A stretch of 64,000 nucleotides of DNA from Thermoguttaceae bacterium (lineage in GTDB: Bacteria > Planctomycetota > Planctomycetia > Pirellulales > Thermoguttaceae), in assembly GCA_017408405.1 (NCBI GenBank), contig JAFQUP010000025.1:1-64000 (forward strand), written 5' to 3'. The notes beneath the pieces were generated by a model. That model searched no databases. It worked only from the letters and a program-made list of their open reading frames with translations, and had not been told where the DNA came from. The translations under genes and the position numbers were made by a program. Below, piece after piece: positions 25,091-33,656 of this stretch. Position 1 is the stretch's first letter, and the number at the start of each line of letters is the position of its first letter.

Positions 25091-27226
25091 CTAAAGAGAT
25101 CTCTGAAGCTGCGTTTCAAGCTGATGAAGCAACTCATTTACGCTCCGTACCGAATCAACAGTTTGCACTCTGAAATCGTGTGTCCTCCATTCTTCAACCT
25201 TTTTCTGGGCAGAGATTACCGTACTGTGACTGGTGCATCCAAAAGAATGCCCAATCTCGGCGAGCGACTTTCGCGTAAATTTTCGGGCAAGCCACATTGC
25301 CAACATTCTTGGCTGAGAAATCTTTCGGATTCGCGCTCCGGAAGAAAGTAAAACCGTATCTATTCCAAACTGAACAGCCACAAAACGTTTAATATCATCC
25401 ATACTGACAGATTTTCCAGGCTGATTCACCATATTATCTACCAGTTGCTGAACCACTTGATTCTGTTCACGGGAAGGCATGGAATTTTTTCTTCCAGGAA
25501 TACCAAATTGAGAGCGAGTCATCATCTCCAAGGTATTTAACGCCCCCAAAATGGCACGAACGTCCCCGACATACTGATTGGCCAATTTTTGGCATTGCTC
25601 ATCAGAAAGCGGAAGTTTACGCGCCTTGCTTTCCTGAGCAAGAATTCCCAGCCGCACATCAAAGCTCGGCTCATTCAGATGACAAACACAACCTCCTCGT
25701 AATTTGGAAAGGAATTCCGGCCCAAGCTCTTCCATTTTTTCCAAAGAACGATCAGAAGCCAGCACAATCTGTTTTCCATGCCGAATCCGATAGTTAAAAA
25801 TATTCTGAAGCTCATTAATCGTTCCCTGTTTCCCAAGGAGAAACTGGAGATTATCCAGCAAAAGAAGATCGCATTGACGATACGTTTCGAGAAAATCATT
25901 CTTTTTTCGCTGGTCACGCAAACTGGCAACAAAATCATTAATGAATTCTTCGCATGTTTTATAGACCGTAGCAAAACCGCATTTAACGGAATTTCGGTAA
26001 ATCGCGTCTAAAAGATGGGTTTTTCCGACACCGGTTCCCCCCGTAAAAAGCACAGGCGACATCAGGCCCATATTCAGATGAATCCCGCGCGCGGTCGAGT
26101 AAGCAACGCGATTGGAGTACCCAACGACAAATGTCTCAAACGTCCGAGTCGAAAAACCGGCATTTCGTGAGAGCTTCCGGGGTTCATTCCGTAAAGTGAC
26201 CTCGTGAGAGGTTTCAGAAAATCCATTTTGGGAAGAAGTAACTCCAGTGGAGGAAATAGCAACAGTATCCTCCGAGTTCTTCAAAACACTTGCCATCAGC
26301 TTTTGAAGTTTTGATGAACCGTGAAATTCTTCCGGAGAGGAAGTATTTTCCAAAACTAAAGCTCCAGAAGATTCCAAGTCGTCAATAGGCCTCTCCGTAC
26401 CGATACTGGGTGACGCTTGCTCCAAAGGAGTGGTCCATTTTTCTTCAGCCAGGAAATCCGGCTCGACATCTTCCAGGAAATTCTGTTCAACAGTTTTTTC
26501 CACACATTCAGGCGCGGTAATTCTCGAAATTTTTTCCTGTCGGAACATTTCTTCCATTTGAGCCAGAAAATCCCGCATTGGTCCGACGATTGAATGATTT
26601 ACTGTCGAATGTCGCGCGGCGTTTAAAGTTCGAGACGCAGGTTTTCGAGGCTGTTTTGCTGAAATCGCGACAGATTCACCGCCTTTTTCATTTCCGCTAT
26701 CCGCCGAGGGCAACTCCGCAATCGGCCGGTTATTTACGGTATCAAGTATTTTTTCTGCCGAAGGACCCGCCAAAACATCAAGAACACCCGGAATCATCAT
26801 GCGCCTGGCACTTGCCAAAATCTCTCGAGAATTCTTTTTCCGATAGGCTATGCGTTCCCGATTCGTCTGAAAATCCGCGGAAGAAGCGGGAACGGGCTTT
26901 TTACACTGCGTTTTTTTAAGCCGCGAATCGTCTGACACAAACTCAGATTGCCGAAAAGCTTTCAGTTCCTCACGCGAAGCAATACAGACGGTTCCAGAAA
27001 AAGACGGAATGATTTGGGGAGCAATTTCCTGAAAAAGAGGCAGGAATTTTCGACGATACCAATCCAGCACAAAGGAAGATTCCGCAGTAACAAAAAGCAT
27101 ATCCGCGTTTTCTCCGCAATAAAGCCCAAACTGATCTTCAAAAAACATTTGGAAGATCTCGGCATCAAGCTTTTCACGCAGAATACGCAAAAAATGGTTC
27201 TGAATACTGCTGACGCAATGAATCAC
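25091..27226 (-). CDS. dnaA: DnaA-type replication initiator, divergent, with a very long linker
   Basis: 711 aa from the GTG at 27226, which has CAGGGGG upstream; a TTG at 27289 would lie about 10 nt from the predicted transcript start. Domain I (residues ~8-68) shows LREKLDAEIFQMFFEDQF. A polar linker of about 280 residues replaces the usual short domain II. The AAA+ core has TFETFVVGYSNR, Walker A GGTGVGKT (~395) and Walker B LLLLDNLQFL, where DnaA normally has DD, not DN. The Arg finger and sensor 2 regions are also changed (KLRGGCV, GDVRAILGALN). Domain IV ends GCTSHSTVISAQKKV instead of the DHTTV DNA-binding signature. It may be the main initiator of this lineage or a DnaA paralogue. 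No neighbouring dnaN or recF. Confidence 0.85.
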   Translation of the reverse strand: MIHCVSSIQNHFLRILREKLDAEIFQMFFEDQFGLYCGENADMLFVTAESSFVLDWYRRKFLPLFQEIAPQIIPSFSGTVCIASREELKAFRQSEFVSDDSRLKKTQCKKPVPASSADFQTNRERIAYRKKNSREILASARRMMIPGVLDVLAGPSAEKILDTVNNRPIAELPSADSGNEKGGESVAISAKQPRKPASRTLNAARHSTVNHSIVGPMRDFLAQMEEMFRQEKISRITAPECVEKTVEQNFLEDVEPDFLAEEKWTTPLEQASPSIGTERPIDDLESSGALVLENTSSPEEFHGSSKLQKLMASVLKNSEDTVAISSTGVTSSQNGFSETSHEVTLRNEPRKLSRNAGFSTRTFETFVVGYSNRVAYSTARGIHLNMGLMSPVLFTGGTGVGKTHLLDAIYRNSVKCGFATVYKTCEEFINDFVASLRDQRKKNDFLETYRQCDLLLLDNLQFLLGKQGTINELQNIFNYRIRHGKQIVLASDRSLEKMEELGPEFLSKLRGGCVCHLNEPSFDVRLGILAQESKARKLPLSDEQCQKLANQYVGDVRAILGALNTLEMMTRSQFGIPGRKNSMPSREQNQVVQQLVDNMVNQPGKSVSMDDIKRFVAVQFGIDTVLLSSGARIRKISQPRMLAMWLARKFTRKSLAEIGHSFGCTSHSTVISAQKKVEEWRTHDFRVQTVDSVRSVNELLHQLETQLQRSL

Positions 27227-27305
27227 GCATGCCCCCTGGCAAAATTGAATCTCGAAACATTCACCGGCTCCGCCGGAAAACGCCTCCAATAAAATTTAAC
27301 CAACC

Positions 27306-27334
27306 AGAATAGTCTATTTTACTATTCAGGTCAA
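27306..27334 (-). promoter_or_regulatory. Promoter of dnaA with an inverted repeat in the spacer
   Basis: On the minus strand TTGACC and TATTCT are 17 nt apart. GAATAGT (27307-27313) and ACTATTC (27321-27327) form a 7-bp inverted repeat overlapping the -10 and spacer, a likely operator. A start at the GTG at 27226 gives a leader of about 70 nt. Confidence 0.6.
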
Positions 27335-27745
27335 CCCGCGAAACGGAATCCATTCCATCCGCAAATGCCAAAAGGCTTAAATGAAAATTCGCTCTATTGC
27401 GAAAAAATCAACGACAGGACAACAAAACCGAAAAAATCTTTTATGTTCAAACTCCTCAATCATGAGAAGTATTCTCAGAAACAGCAGGATCGAAAACTTC
27501 CCGCACTTCCGACATCCTGTTCACTGTTAATTATTTTAATACACAATTTAAAATAGTCAAATACTCCCTGGCCAAAATTTTCAATATTTTTTCCGAATTA
27601 TCACCATCCGAAACGTTTTACTCCCCAAAACCAACCAATCCCACCAATCCTTTTTTTGCCTACCAGCAGAAAAATCGCCATTTTCCCCAAAAAGCAGATA
27701 CGCTATTCTGTTTTTCTGCCTTACTCTTTCCTCGCGCTTGAAATT
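27335..27745. other. Intergenic region between dnaA and the DUF1080 gene
   Basis: No gene is seen. I looked for DnaA boxes (TTATNCACA or close variants) because dnaA is adjacent and found none, so there is no sign of an origin here. Confidence 0.4.
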
Positions 27746-28498
27746 TCACTCATTTATCTTACGGATCCAGACATTGCGAAATTTTGTCGGACTTCCATGG
27801 TCCTGAAGGAAAAGCGGCCCGTACCCCGATTTAATCTGTTCCGCCCAAATCTGACGCAAAAGCGGGGTTTCACCATAACGAAACGGATGATAATTTGAGA
27901 CGGGTTCTCCAAATTCCGCGTTCTCATGAATAAGAATTCCATTTAAATAGGCGGTGATTTTCCCTTTTTCGATAATCTTTCCATCCGCATCACGCCGCGG
28001 AGCGAAATAAAGAATATCAAACGACTGCCACTCCCCAGCAGGCCTGGAGGCATTAACTTTTGGGGAATGGATCCCGTAAATAGCCCCCGTCGTGTTCTTT
28101 CCCAGCGTTTCATCTCCTGCGGTATTCATGATCTGCAGTTCATAATTTCCGTGAACATAAACTCCGCTATTTCCCATATTTTCCGGCGAAACCATGAATT
28201 CCACATGAATTTCAGCATCACGAAACACTTCTTTCGAGAAAGTATGATTCGATCTAACCGGATTTTGCGCGTCTACTGGCCGCGGTGTGGAAATGAGTAT
28301 GCCATTTTCCACTTTCCAGTCTGTCTGCGTTCCCTCTTTCGCGAGAAAATGATTAACGAGTGTTCCGTCTTCCTGAGTCCCAAATAAAAGAACAGCGTCA
28401 TTCGGCATCGACTTTGCCGGAGTCCAATTTCCAATGACAGAAGTAATTCCCCCAAAAATTCCTGATAGACCAATCAACACAAAAAACAGTTTTCTCAT
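27746..28498 (-). CDS. DUF1080 (3-keto-disaccharide hydrolase-like) secreted protein
   Basis: 250 aa with an N-terminal signal peptide (residues ~1-22). The body shows the DUF1080 concanavalin-like pattern: DWKVENGILIS, SNHTFSKEVFRDAEIHVEFMV, NSGVYVHGNYELQIMNTAG, GEWQSFDILYFAPR, and the closing GPLFLQDHGSPTKFRNVWIR. The family is abundant in planctomycetes and Bacteroidetes, and some members act on 3-keto-glycosides. A role in extracytoplasmic sugar or glycan breakdown is likely. It is a single gene with no cluster around it. Confidence 0.92.
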   Translation of the reverse strand: MRKLFFVLIGLSGIFGGITSVIGNWTPAKSMPNDAVLLFGTQEDGTLVNHFLAKEGTQTDWKVENGILISTPRPVDAQNPVRSNHTFSKEVFRDAEIHVEFMVSPENMGNSGVYVHGNYELQIMNTAGDETLGKNTTGAIYGIHSPKVNASRPAGEWQSFDILYFAPRRDADGKIIEKGKITAYLNGILIHENAEFGEPVSNYHPFRYGETPLLRQIWAEQIKSGYGPLFLQDHGSPTKFRNVWIRKINE

Positions 28499-28787
28499 GA
28501 TCGATACCCTTTTTAACGCAGAACAAACAGGAAAGGAATTCCAAATCTCAAACCTTTGCTGATTTTATCAGATTTTCAGACAAATTCAAGGGGCAACCAG
28601 ATACTTTTTCAAATATGTTCTCAAAATCCATTCCCTAAAGCATGACTGAAACATTGATAAAATTTCATTTTTCCGTAAAAAATATTTCTTTTTCATCTTT
28701 CTTAAGTTCGCAGCCCTGGCAGCAATACCGCAATGAGTTAAAATAAAAAGAAGAATTTCATCTTCATTTTTCGTACTGGACTTGGAA

Positions 28788-28919
28788 TCATAGATTCCGT
28801 CCGGAATCGTTTTCATTCATCATTCCCGCCTGAAAGGATTTTTTCCATAAATTCATTTCATCAATCCATGGATCAAATGCCTCGTCGCCGTTTTCAGACT
28901 TCACTTGGACTTTCGACAT
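28788..28919 (-). CDS. Possible 43-residue protein
   Basis: A short frame starting MSKVQVKSENGDEAFDPW and ending before TGA. Codon choice looks coding (GAA, AAC, GGC, GAC, GAG). TAAGGAG lies 15 nt upstream, rather far; a GTG 12 nt upstream in frame would be too close to it. No family recognised. Confidence 0.3.
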   Translation of the reverse strand: MSKVQVKSENGDEAFDPWIDEMNLWKKSFQAGMMNENDSGRNL

Positions 28920-29247
28920 CGGCTTTAACACTTTCTCCTTACGTTTTTCCCGTATCGGCAGCCGGCAATACGGCTCTTTCCTCTCGCTAATTTAACAGAA
29001 ACTTCCGCCGCTTTTACTATTACGATGCAGGATTGGTTCCCAATGGGAAACGTTCGCGGCTCCAACGTGCCGAATCGTGAAAAAAAGACAGCGAAAAAAC
29101 AGGGACTCCAGTGAACCTGGACCTTTAATTCAGAATTCGGGAACCTGATTTTCTTCTTTTGATTTTTCCGGGTTCCCCCTTTATTTTTAATCCTGGAAGC
29201 CGCGATGAATTTCCTGATTTCGCCTTTCACTTCTCACGAAATCCTAA

Positions 29248-29304
29248 ACGTCCGCGACTCGGAAATGCGTGGAAGTTCTGAAAATTGAGTTTTGAAAAGT
29301 TCCC
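29248..29304 (+). repeat. Dispersed hairpin repeat, copy D (short)
   Basis: TCCGCG and CGTGGA pair (one G-U) around CTCGGAAAT, followed by GAAGTTCTGAAAATTGAG and TTTTGAAAAGTTCCC, matching the tail of copies B and C. The middle section found in copies A-C is missing. Confidence 0.5.
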
Positions 29305-29342
29305 GAAAAAGATTCGCGATTTCTCCGCGGTAAAATTTCAAA

Positions 29343-29397
29343 ACCGGTCTTGGTAACCGCGGGAGTACTGTCCATACTCACGCGGTTCCCCAGACCG
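29343..29397 (-). terminator. Long hairpin after the metallopeptidase gene
   Basis: A 55-nt hairpin of about 21 pairs with three mismatches: CCGGTCT/AGACCGG, AACCGCG/CGCGGTT and GAGTA/TACTC. On the minus strand it is followed by TTTTGAAATTTT. It lies 43 nt past the stop at 29440, so it is a probable terminator, though longer than usual. Confidence 0.6.
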
Positions 29398-29439
29398 GCT
29401 CACGCGATTCAAATCTCGTTTTACTTCGGCAGCCGAAAG

Positions 29440-30126
29440 TCAGAACGTCAACCTCGGCACACGATTCACTCGTCCGAAATGAAAGAGAAGTTCCTCCGCG
29501 GAGCATCCATAATGCTCACGAAGAGCGGCTTCCCAGTCTTTTCCATCTTTAATGTCATCCAGAAATTTTTTGAATTTATGCGAATCCTGTTTAATCAGAA
29601 ACATGACCAATCCGCTGGCAATTCCGTATTGCCAAACCTCAATGTGCCCTTGGGCCGTCATCAAACCGCCGACAGACCCCGTCATGCGCATCCGTTCCAG
29701 CCCGCTGCGCTGCTTGAGAAAAGTCTGACGGTCCGCCGGGACAATTACTACCGGCATCGAATCCGCAATTCCTTCTTCAAGCCAGATCGGAATTCTCTGC
29801 CGCGCGCGATAGCGGTGCATAAAACCGTGTGTCGTTTCGTGAACGAGAATTCCGATGAATTTCCAGCGGGCCTCCATTTTGGAAATATCCCCATAAAAAA
29901 GCGAGATAAGTACGTTTCCATCGCTTGACATATGCGCCAGCCCGCTCGCTCCGCTGAATTCCTGCGCGGATTCACTGAAGAATTTTTGCTCAAACTGAAG
30001 AAACTGCTGCTGAAAGACAAACGCGCAGACAATGCATTTGCCATTCCAGACGGCTGAACCTGGGGGAAACTCAAAAATCTGACACAGTCGCGCAAACATC
30101 GCCTCAAGATACTTAAGACACTCCAA
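29440..30126 (-). pseudogene. Metallopeptidase, C-terminal part after a frameshift (DUF1570-like)
   Basis: This frame continues the upstream 282-codon frame at 30150-30998. Joining them through one extra T in the five-T run (A run at 30158-30162 on the plus strand) gives EHFFYLTDAPKPIALECLKYLEAMF, typical of the start of a DUF1570/peptidase MA-like domain. The part here holds the zinc motif HETTH (HExxH) and, 17 residues on, WLEEGIAD with the third ligand Glu, then YGIASGLVMFLI. The 228 codons from a TTG at 30126 are unlikely to be translated alone. The gene is a secreted or membrane-anchored metallopeptidase interrupted by a real mutation, a sequencing error, or ribosomal slippage. Confidence 0.8.
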
Positions 30127-30149
30127 CGCGATTGGCTTCGGAGCATCCG

Positions 30150-30998
30150 TCAGATAGAAAAATGTTCCGATTCATAATAAACCGTCTGCGGAAACGCCGC
30201 CTTAATCTCCTCAAGGTACTCTTTCTGTTTCGCGACAGCTTTTTCATGCTGTTCCGGAGTCAGCTCCGGCCACCGCCAAATTCCGGTCCGCTTAAAATAC
30301 TCCATACGGTCGCGTTCTTTTTCTTCCGGCGTCCTCAAATCTTCTGGCTCTTCGTTCTTTTTCTTTCCTTTCTTTACGGTCTGATTCCTGGAGGTGTCTT
30401 TCTTTTTCTGCGAAGAATTTTTTGAGGCGTTTTTTGACTTTGAGGATTTTTTGGAAGATGAACCACTCACTCTGGATTTTTCGTCAAAATCACTATCCTC
30501 AAATTCCCGACCCAATTCCGCCGCGGCGGAGGTCTTCGATTTGGAGGAATTTTTGGATTTAGAGGAGGTTTTCGATTTGGAGGAATTTCCCGACCTGGAT
30601 TTTCCATCCGATTTTGAGCCGGCGGTACTTCCTGAATATGCATCTCTTTCTCTGGAACTCTTTGAGAATTTCTTAGAGGTTGATGTTCGTTTGCTGTTTC
30701 CCGAATGCTTTTCATCATCGGAATCAAAACCAGCGTTCGCGCCAAAATCTACCTCAAAATCCCCGTCATCTTCCGCCTCATTCTCCTCTTCGGATAATTC
30801 AAGCATAAGTTTCCGCGCGGAATTTTTCTCTGTCCGCGTCTGTGCCTGAAGCGATACCGCATCCGCCCACAGAGCCAAAAAAATAGCGAAAAATAACGCG
30901 CAAAATCCAAATCCGCGAAACGCGCGAAGAGTTACCGTTTTTTTTCGCCAACCGAGTGTGAAACTCAACAAAGTCGTTAAATCCAATGAACTATTCAT
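30150..30998 (-). pseudogene. Metallopeptidase, N-terminal part before the frameshift
   Basis: 282 aa. Residues ~28-50 form a hydrophobic signal or anchor (FCALFFAIFLALWADAVSLQAQ). Then a long Ser/Lys/Asp-rich low-complexity tract (~60-205, many SKSKTSSKSKNSS units) and a charged helix. It ends QTVYYESEHFSI at a stop where the homologous domain should continue into the frame at 29440. The low-complexity tract would act as a flexible spacer between membrane and peptidase domain. See the following frame for the junction. Confidence 0.78.
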
Positions 30999-31082
30999 CT
31001 TTTTCCCTTCTGACCGTTAAAACAGATCATTTTTTTCCATTATAGTCAGAAAGACGAAAAAAGCAAGAGGACCAAACATTAA

Positions 31083-31142
31083 ATCAAAAAAATTTACCCG
31101 AAAGATCGAGAGGCTCCGATTCTCTCTTTCCTCCGGGTAAAT
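31083..31142 (-). terminator. Hairpin terminator after the outer-membrane factor gene
   Basis: On the minus strand TTTACCCG pairs with CGGGTAAA around an inner AGAGAG/CTCTC stem and runs into TTTTTTT. It lies 140 nt after the stop at 31281. Confidence 0.7.
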
Positions 31143-31280
31143 TTTGAGGTGGTCTATTCGCGGGAAAGTTTCCTCATTTACTTTTCAGAAAACATTCCGA
31201 AAATTTCTTTCCCGCCAGGACGCTTTCCAGCAGAACTTCATCATGTCCAATTCATTCCGCCAGCGTTTATTCTGTCCCAA

Positions 31281-33191
31281 TTACTCTTCAAGCAAACCGT
31301 CAAGCAGCGGATCCGAGCTTTGTCTGCCGCGTACGGGAGTCGCTTTGCTTCTCTGAACGCGAGCTTTTCCGCCAACCTGCGGTGCGGGGGCAGCCTGCTT
31401 GAGGATACTCTGATTCTGTGCGGGAATCGGATACTGCGAGAGGTCATCCGCCTCCGGCACCATGGGGACTGCCTCTGGGGCATTGGTAATCCCGCCGTTT
31501 CGACGATTCTGCCGTTTCGGAGTTCCTTCCGGAGGCAGTTCGCTGGCGTAGCTTGTCTGCGGTTTACTGCTGTTGAGAATATTCGTTGCCGAAGTACGAG
31601 CTTCTGCCGGTCCCTGCTGATTGATCCCTTCTCCAGGCACGCTGAGTTGAATCTGATTTCCAGGAACGAAATTCGAGCGAAGGAAATCAGAGGAAAGCGA
31701 AGAGGCCGACTGCGGATCGATTTGCCAGCCGCCGCCCAAAGCCGTATAGAGCGTGACGACGCTTGAGGCCAGCTGTGCGTGAACATTCGCCAGTGTCAAA
31801 CGATTGGAAAGACGATAGCGCTGGGAGTCCAAAACCACCATGTACTCACGTTTTCCCGTTTCGTAAAGATCAAGAGACAGTTTAAGCGCTTCGTCATAGT
31901 TCTTGACGGAATTCAGCTGTTCGTCATACTGATCCTGAAGTTTAACGTACTCCATGATCGCGTTATTGACTTCCTCGGCCGCTTCCAATACCGCGTACTG
32001 GTACTGAAGACGCATTTCTTCAGTAACGCTTTCCTGCTTCGCGATGGAGCAGCGGACTCGCCCAAACTCAAAAATACGCCACTGAAGTCTCGGCATAATA
32101 CTAGCCGTAATACTGCGGCCCTCAAAGAGATCCTCAATTCTATCAGCCTGAAGTCCGAATGTTCCATCAATATAGAATTTGGGATAAAGTTCAGCCTGAG
32201 TAGCTCCAACCAGCGCGGTCTGCTGGGCAAGACGGCGTTCCAATGCCCGAATATCTGGACGACGGCGGAGAATATCTGCCGGAATACCAACTGCCAGCGC
32301 GTCCGGTGCGCATGGAATAAACGCGGTGTCCTGCGTCAGAATGTCCAGAACCATCTCCGGCGTCGCGCCCATGAGGGTTCCCAGGCGAGTTACGCAGGCA
32401 TGAAATGAAGCCTGAATCTTGGGAAGGCTGGCTCGAACAGTCGCCAGGTTCGCCTGCGCCTGAACCAGTTCCACGTCGCTGTCTTTACCAACTTCTTTAC
32501 GTGCCGCGATTTTTTCGAGGTACGTTTCCTGCGTCTGAATGTCAGCACGCACAATTCGTTCTTCTTCCTGGAAAAGACGCGCATTAATATACGTACGGGC
32601 CGTTTCCGCCAAAAGAAGCATTTTCACGTTATTTCGGTCTTCAACCGTAGCGTCCCACGCCGCGCTATACGCCTCAACATAACGCTGAATCTGTCCAAAA
32701 ATATCAACTTCCCAACTGGCTGCCGCATCCCACGTCCAATTCGACTGGTAAGTATGCGTTTTCCCGCCAACTCCCGGTCCCATCGCGCGTGAGAAAGAAG
32801 CACTGGTACCGATTGCCGGGAAAAGTTCACCGCGAGCGTAGCGGTAATCCATTTCCGCCTGGTAAATACGCTGGGCGGCCATCTTAAGATCAAGATTCTG
32901 CTCATTCACCGTTTTGAGCAGGAGATTCAGAGTCTCATCGTGAAAGACGGTCCACCAATCGTCTAACGCGGGTAATTCGTTGTGCACCTGAGAAGTATCT
33001 GTCGGAGTACCTTCGTGCATTTCTTCCTGTTTCGCGGACCAGTCTGACTGAACTTTTGGCGCGGGAGGCGCGATATAGTCCGGGCCAACTTTGCATCCAA
33101 CCGCTAAAAGTACCGCGGTACTCAAAACGACGGAACCGCGGACCATCAACCGTCCATCGGGACCTTTCCAGAATGACAATTTTCGGAGCAT
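31281..33191 (-). CDS. Outer-membrane efflux lipoprotein (NodT/OprM family) with C-terminal extension
   Basis: 636 aa from the ATG at 33191 (AAAGGTGA upstream). It is an outer-membrane channel partner of RND or similar pumps. The lipobox LAVGC gives Cys33, followed by KVGPDYIAPPAP, a strong NodT-family signature. Two repeated halves of the TolC fold are visible: DDWWTVFHDETLNLLLKTV and AAQRIYQAEMDYRYARGELFPAIG, then RRRPDIRALERRLAQQTALVGATQAELYPKF. The family usually has 460-500 residues; here ~130 extra Pro/Gln/Ser/Arg-rich residues follow the barrel and end LDGLLEE. No adaptor or inner-membrane pump gene lies next to it. Confidence 0.9.
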   Translation of the reverse strand: MLRKLSFWKGPDGRLMVRGSVVLSTAVLLAVGCKVGPDYIAPPAPKVQSDWSAKQEEMHEGTPTDTSQVHNELPALDDWWTVFHDETLNLLLKTVNEQNLDLKMAAQRIYQAEMDYRYARGELFPAIGTSASFSRAMGPGVGGKTHTYQSNWTWDAAASWEVDIFGQIQRYVEAYSAAWDATVEDRNNVKMLLLAETARTYINARLFQEEERIVRADIQTQETYLEKIAARKEVGKDSDVELVQAQANLATVRASLPKIQASFHACVTRLGTLMGATPEMVLDILTQDTAFIPCAPDALAVGIPADILRRRPDIRALERRLAQQTALVGATQAELYPKFYIDGTFGLQADRIEDLFEGRSITASIMPRLQWRIFEFGRVRCSIAKQESVTEEMRLQYQYAVLEAAEEVNNAIMEYVKLQDQYDEQLNSVKNYDEALKLSLDLYETGKREYMVVLDSQRYRLSNRLTLANVHAQLASSVVTLYTALGGGWQIDPQSASSLSSDFLRSNFVPGNQIQLSVPGEGINQQGPAEARTSATNILNSSKPQTSYASELPPEGTPKRQNRRNGGITNAPEAVPMVPEADDLSQYPIPAQNQSILKQAAPAPQVGGKARVQRSKATPVRGRQSSDPLLDGLLEE

Positions 33192-33474
33192 AATGTCACC
33201 TTTCATAAAAACTACTTTAAAAAACGAAAGTATATTCTGAGCATATACCACGCTCGTTTATTGCATTTTTATTCATCGGTAAAAAAAAACACGAGCAAAA
33301 GGCAATTTGTTACAATTGGGTAATTTTTTTCAAATTTTCTGTTTTTCGCAAGTAGAACAATTATTTGGATTGTGCGCCATTTTCACACTTTAAGGATTAT
33401 GCTTATTCCTAAATGTTTTTTCCAAATCAACTCTTTCCTGAAATAAAATCATGGGCAACCTCCTGAAAACCGAT

Positions 33475-33508
33475 AAAAAAAAAGGGCTTTATCTGATATA
33501 AAGCCTTT
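33475..33508 (-). terminator. Terminator hairpin in the leader region of the efflux gene
   Basis: On the minus strand AAAGGCTTTAT pairs with ATAAAGCCC and is followed by nine T. It lies about 285 nt upstream of the efflux gene start and directly after a 13-codon frame, which suggests a short transcript or an attenuator. Confidence 0.7.
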
Positions 33509-33548
33509 ATTCATAAGGAGTTCCAGTAAAATTTTGAGTAACCATCAT
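33507..33548 (-). CDS. Possible 13-residue leader peptide
   Basis: ATGATG-started frame coding MMVTQNFTGTPYE, with GAGGAAT upstream at a good distance, whose stop overlaps the terminator hairpin. A ribosome-site/short frame/terminator order is typical of leader peptides or tiny genes. No proof of translation. Confidence 0.3.
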   Translation of the reverse strand: MMVTQNFTGTPYE

Positions 33549-33656
33549 TCCCAATTCCTCGTATCCTTAAGACGCGGTCACCAGGGGACGGCCCCCCCTA
33601 ACCGGTCAATCCTTTTCCATTATTTCATTATTCCAAGACCCACGAGGGCAGATTGA

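Larger units (their letters stand above)
28499..29339. other. Long intergenic stretch with a possible small gene and a repeat copy
   Basis: No large gene is seen. It contains a possible 43-codon minus-strand frame at 28788-28919 and dispersed repeat copy D at 29248-29304. Between them lie self-complementary stretches such as CCGTAT..ATACGG near 28955-28980 and TTCCCA..TGGGAA near 29035-29050. These could be a structured RNA, but I cannot match a known class. Confidence 0.35.

Noticed and set aside
27227-27745. Replication origin next to dnaA
   Set aside because: No DnaA-box cluster, no AT-rich unwinding repeat array, and no dnaN or recF neighbour.
28940-29060. RNase P or other known structured RNA
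   Set aside because: A GAGAGGAAAG string recalls RNase P, but the other conserved parts are missing.
30394-30849. Plus-strand frame opposite the metallopeptidase low-complexity tract
   Set aside because: Mirror of the Ser/Lys repeats on the other strand; no ribosome site and low-complexity Phe/Glu/Leu composition.
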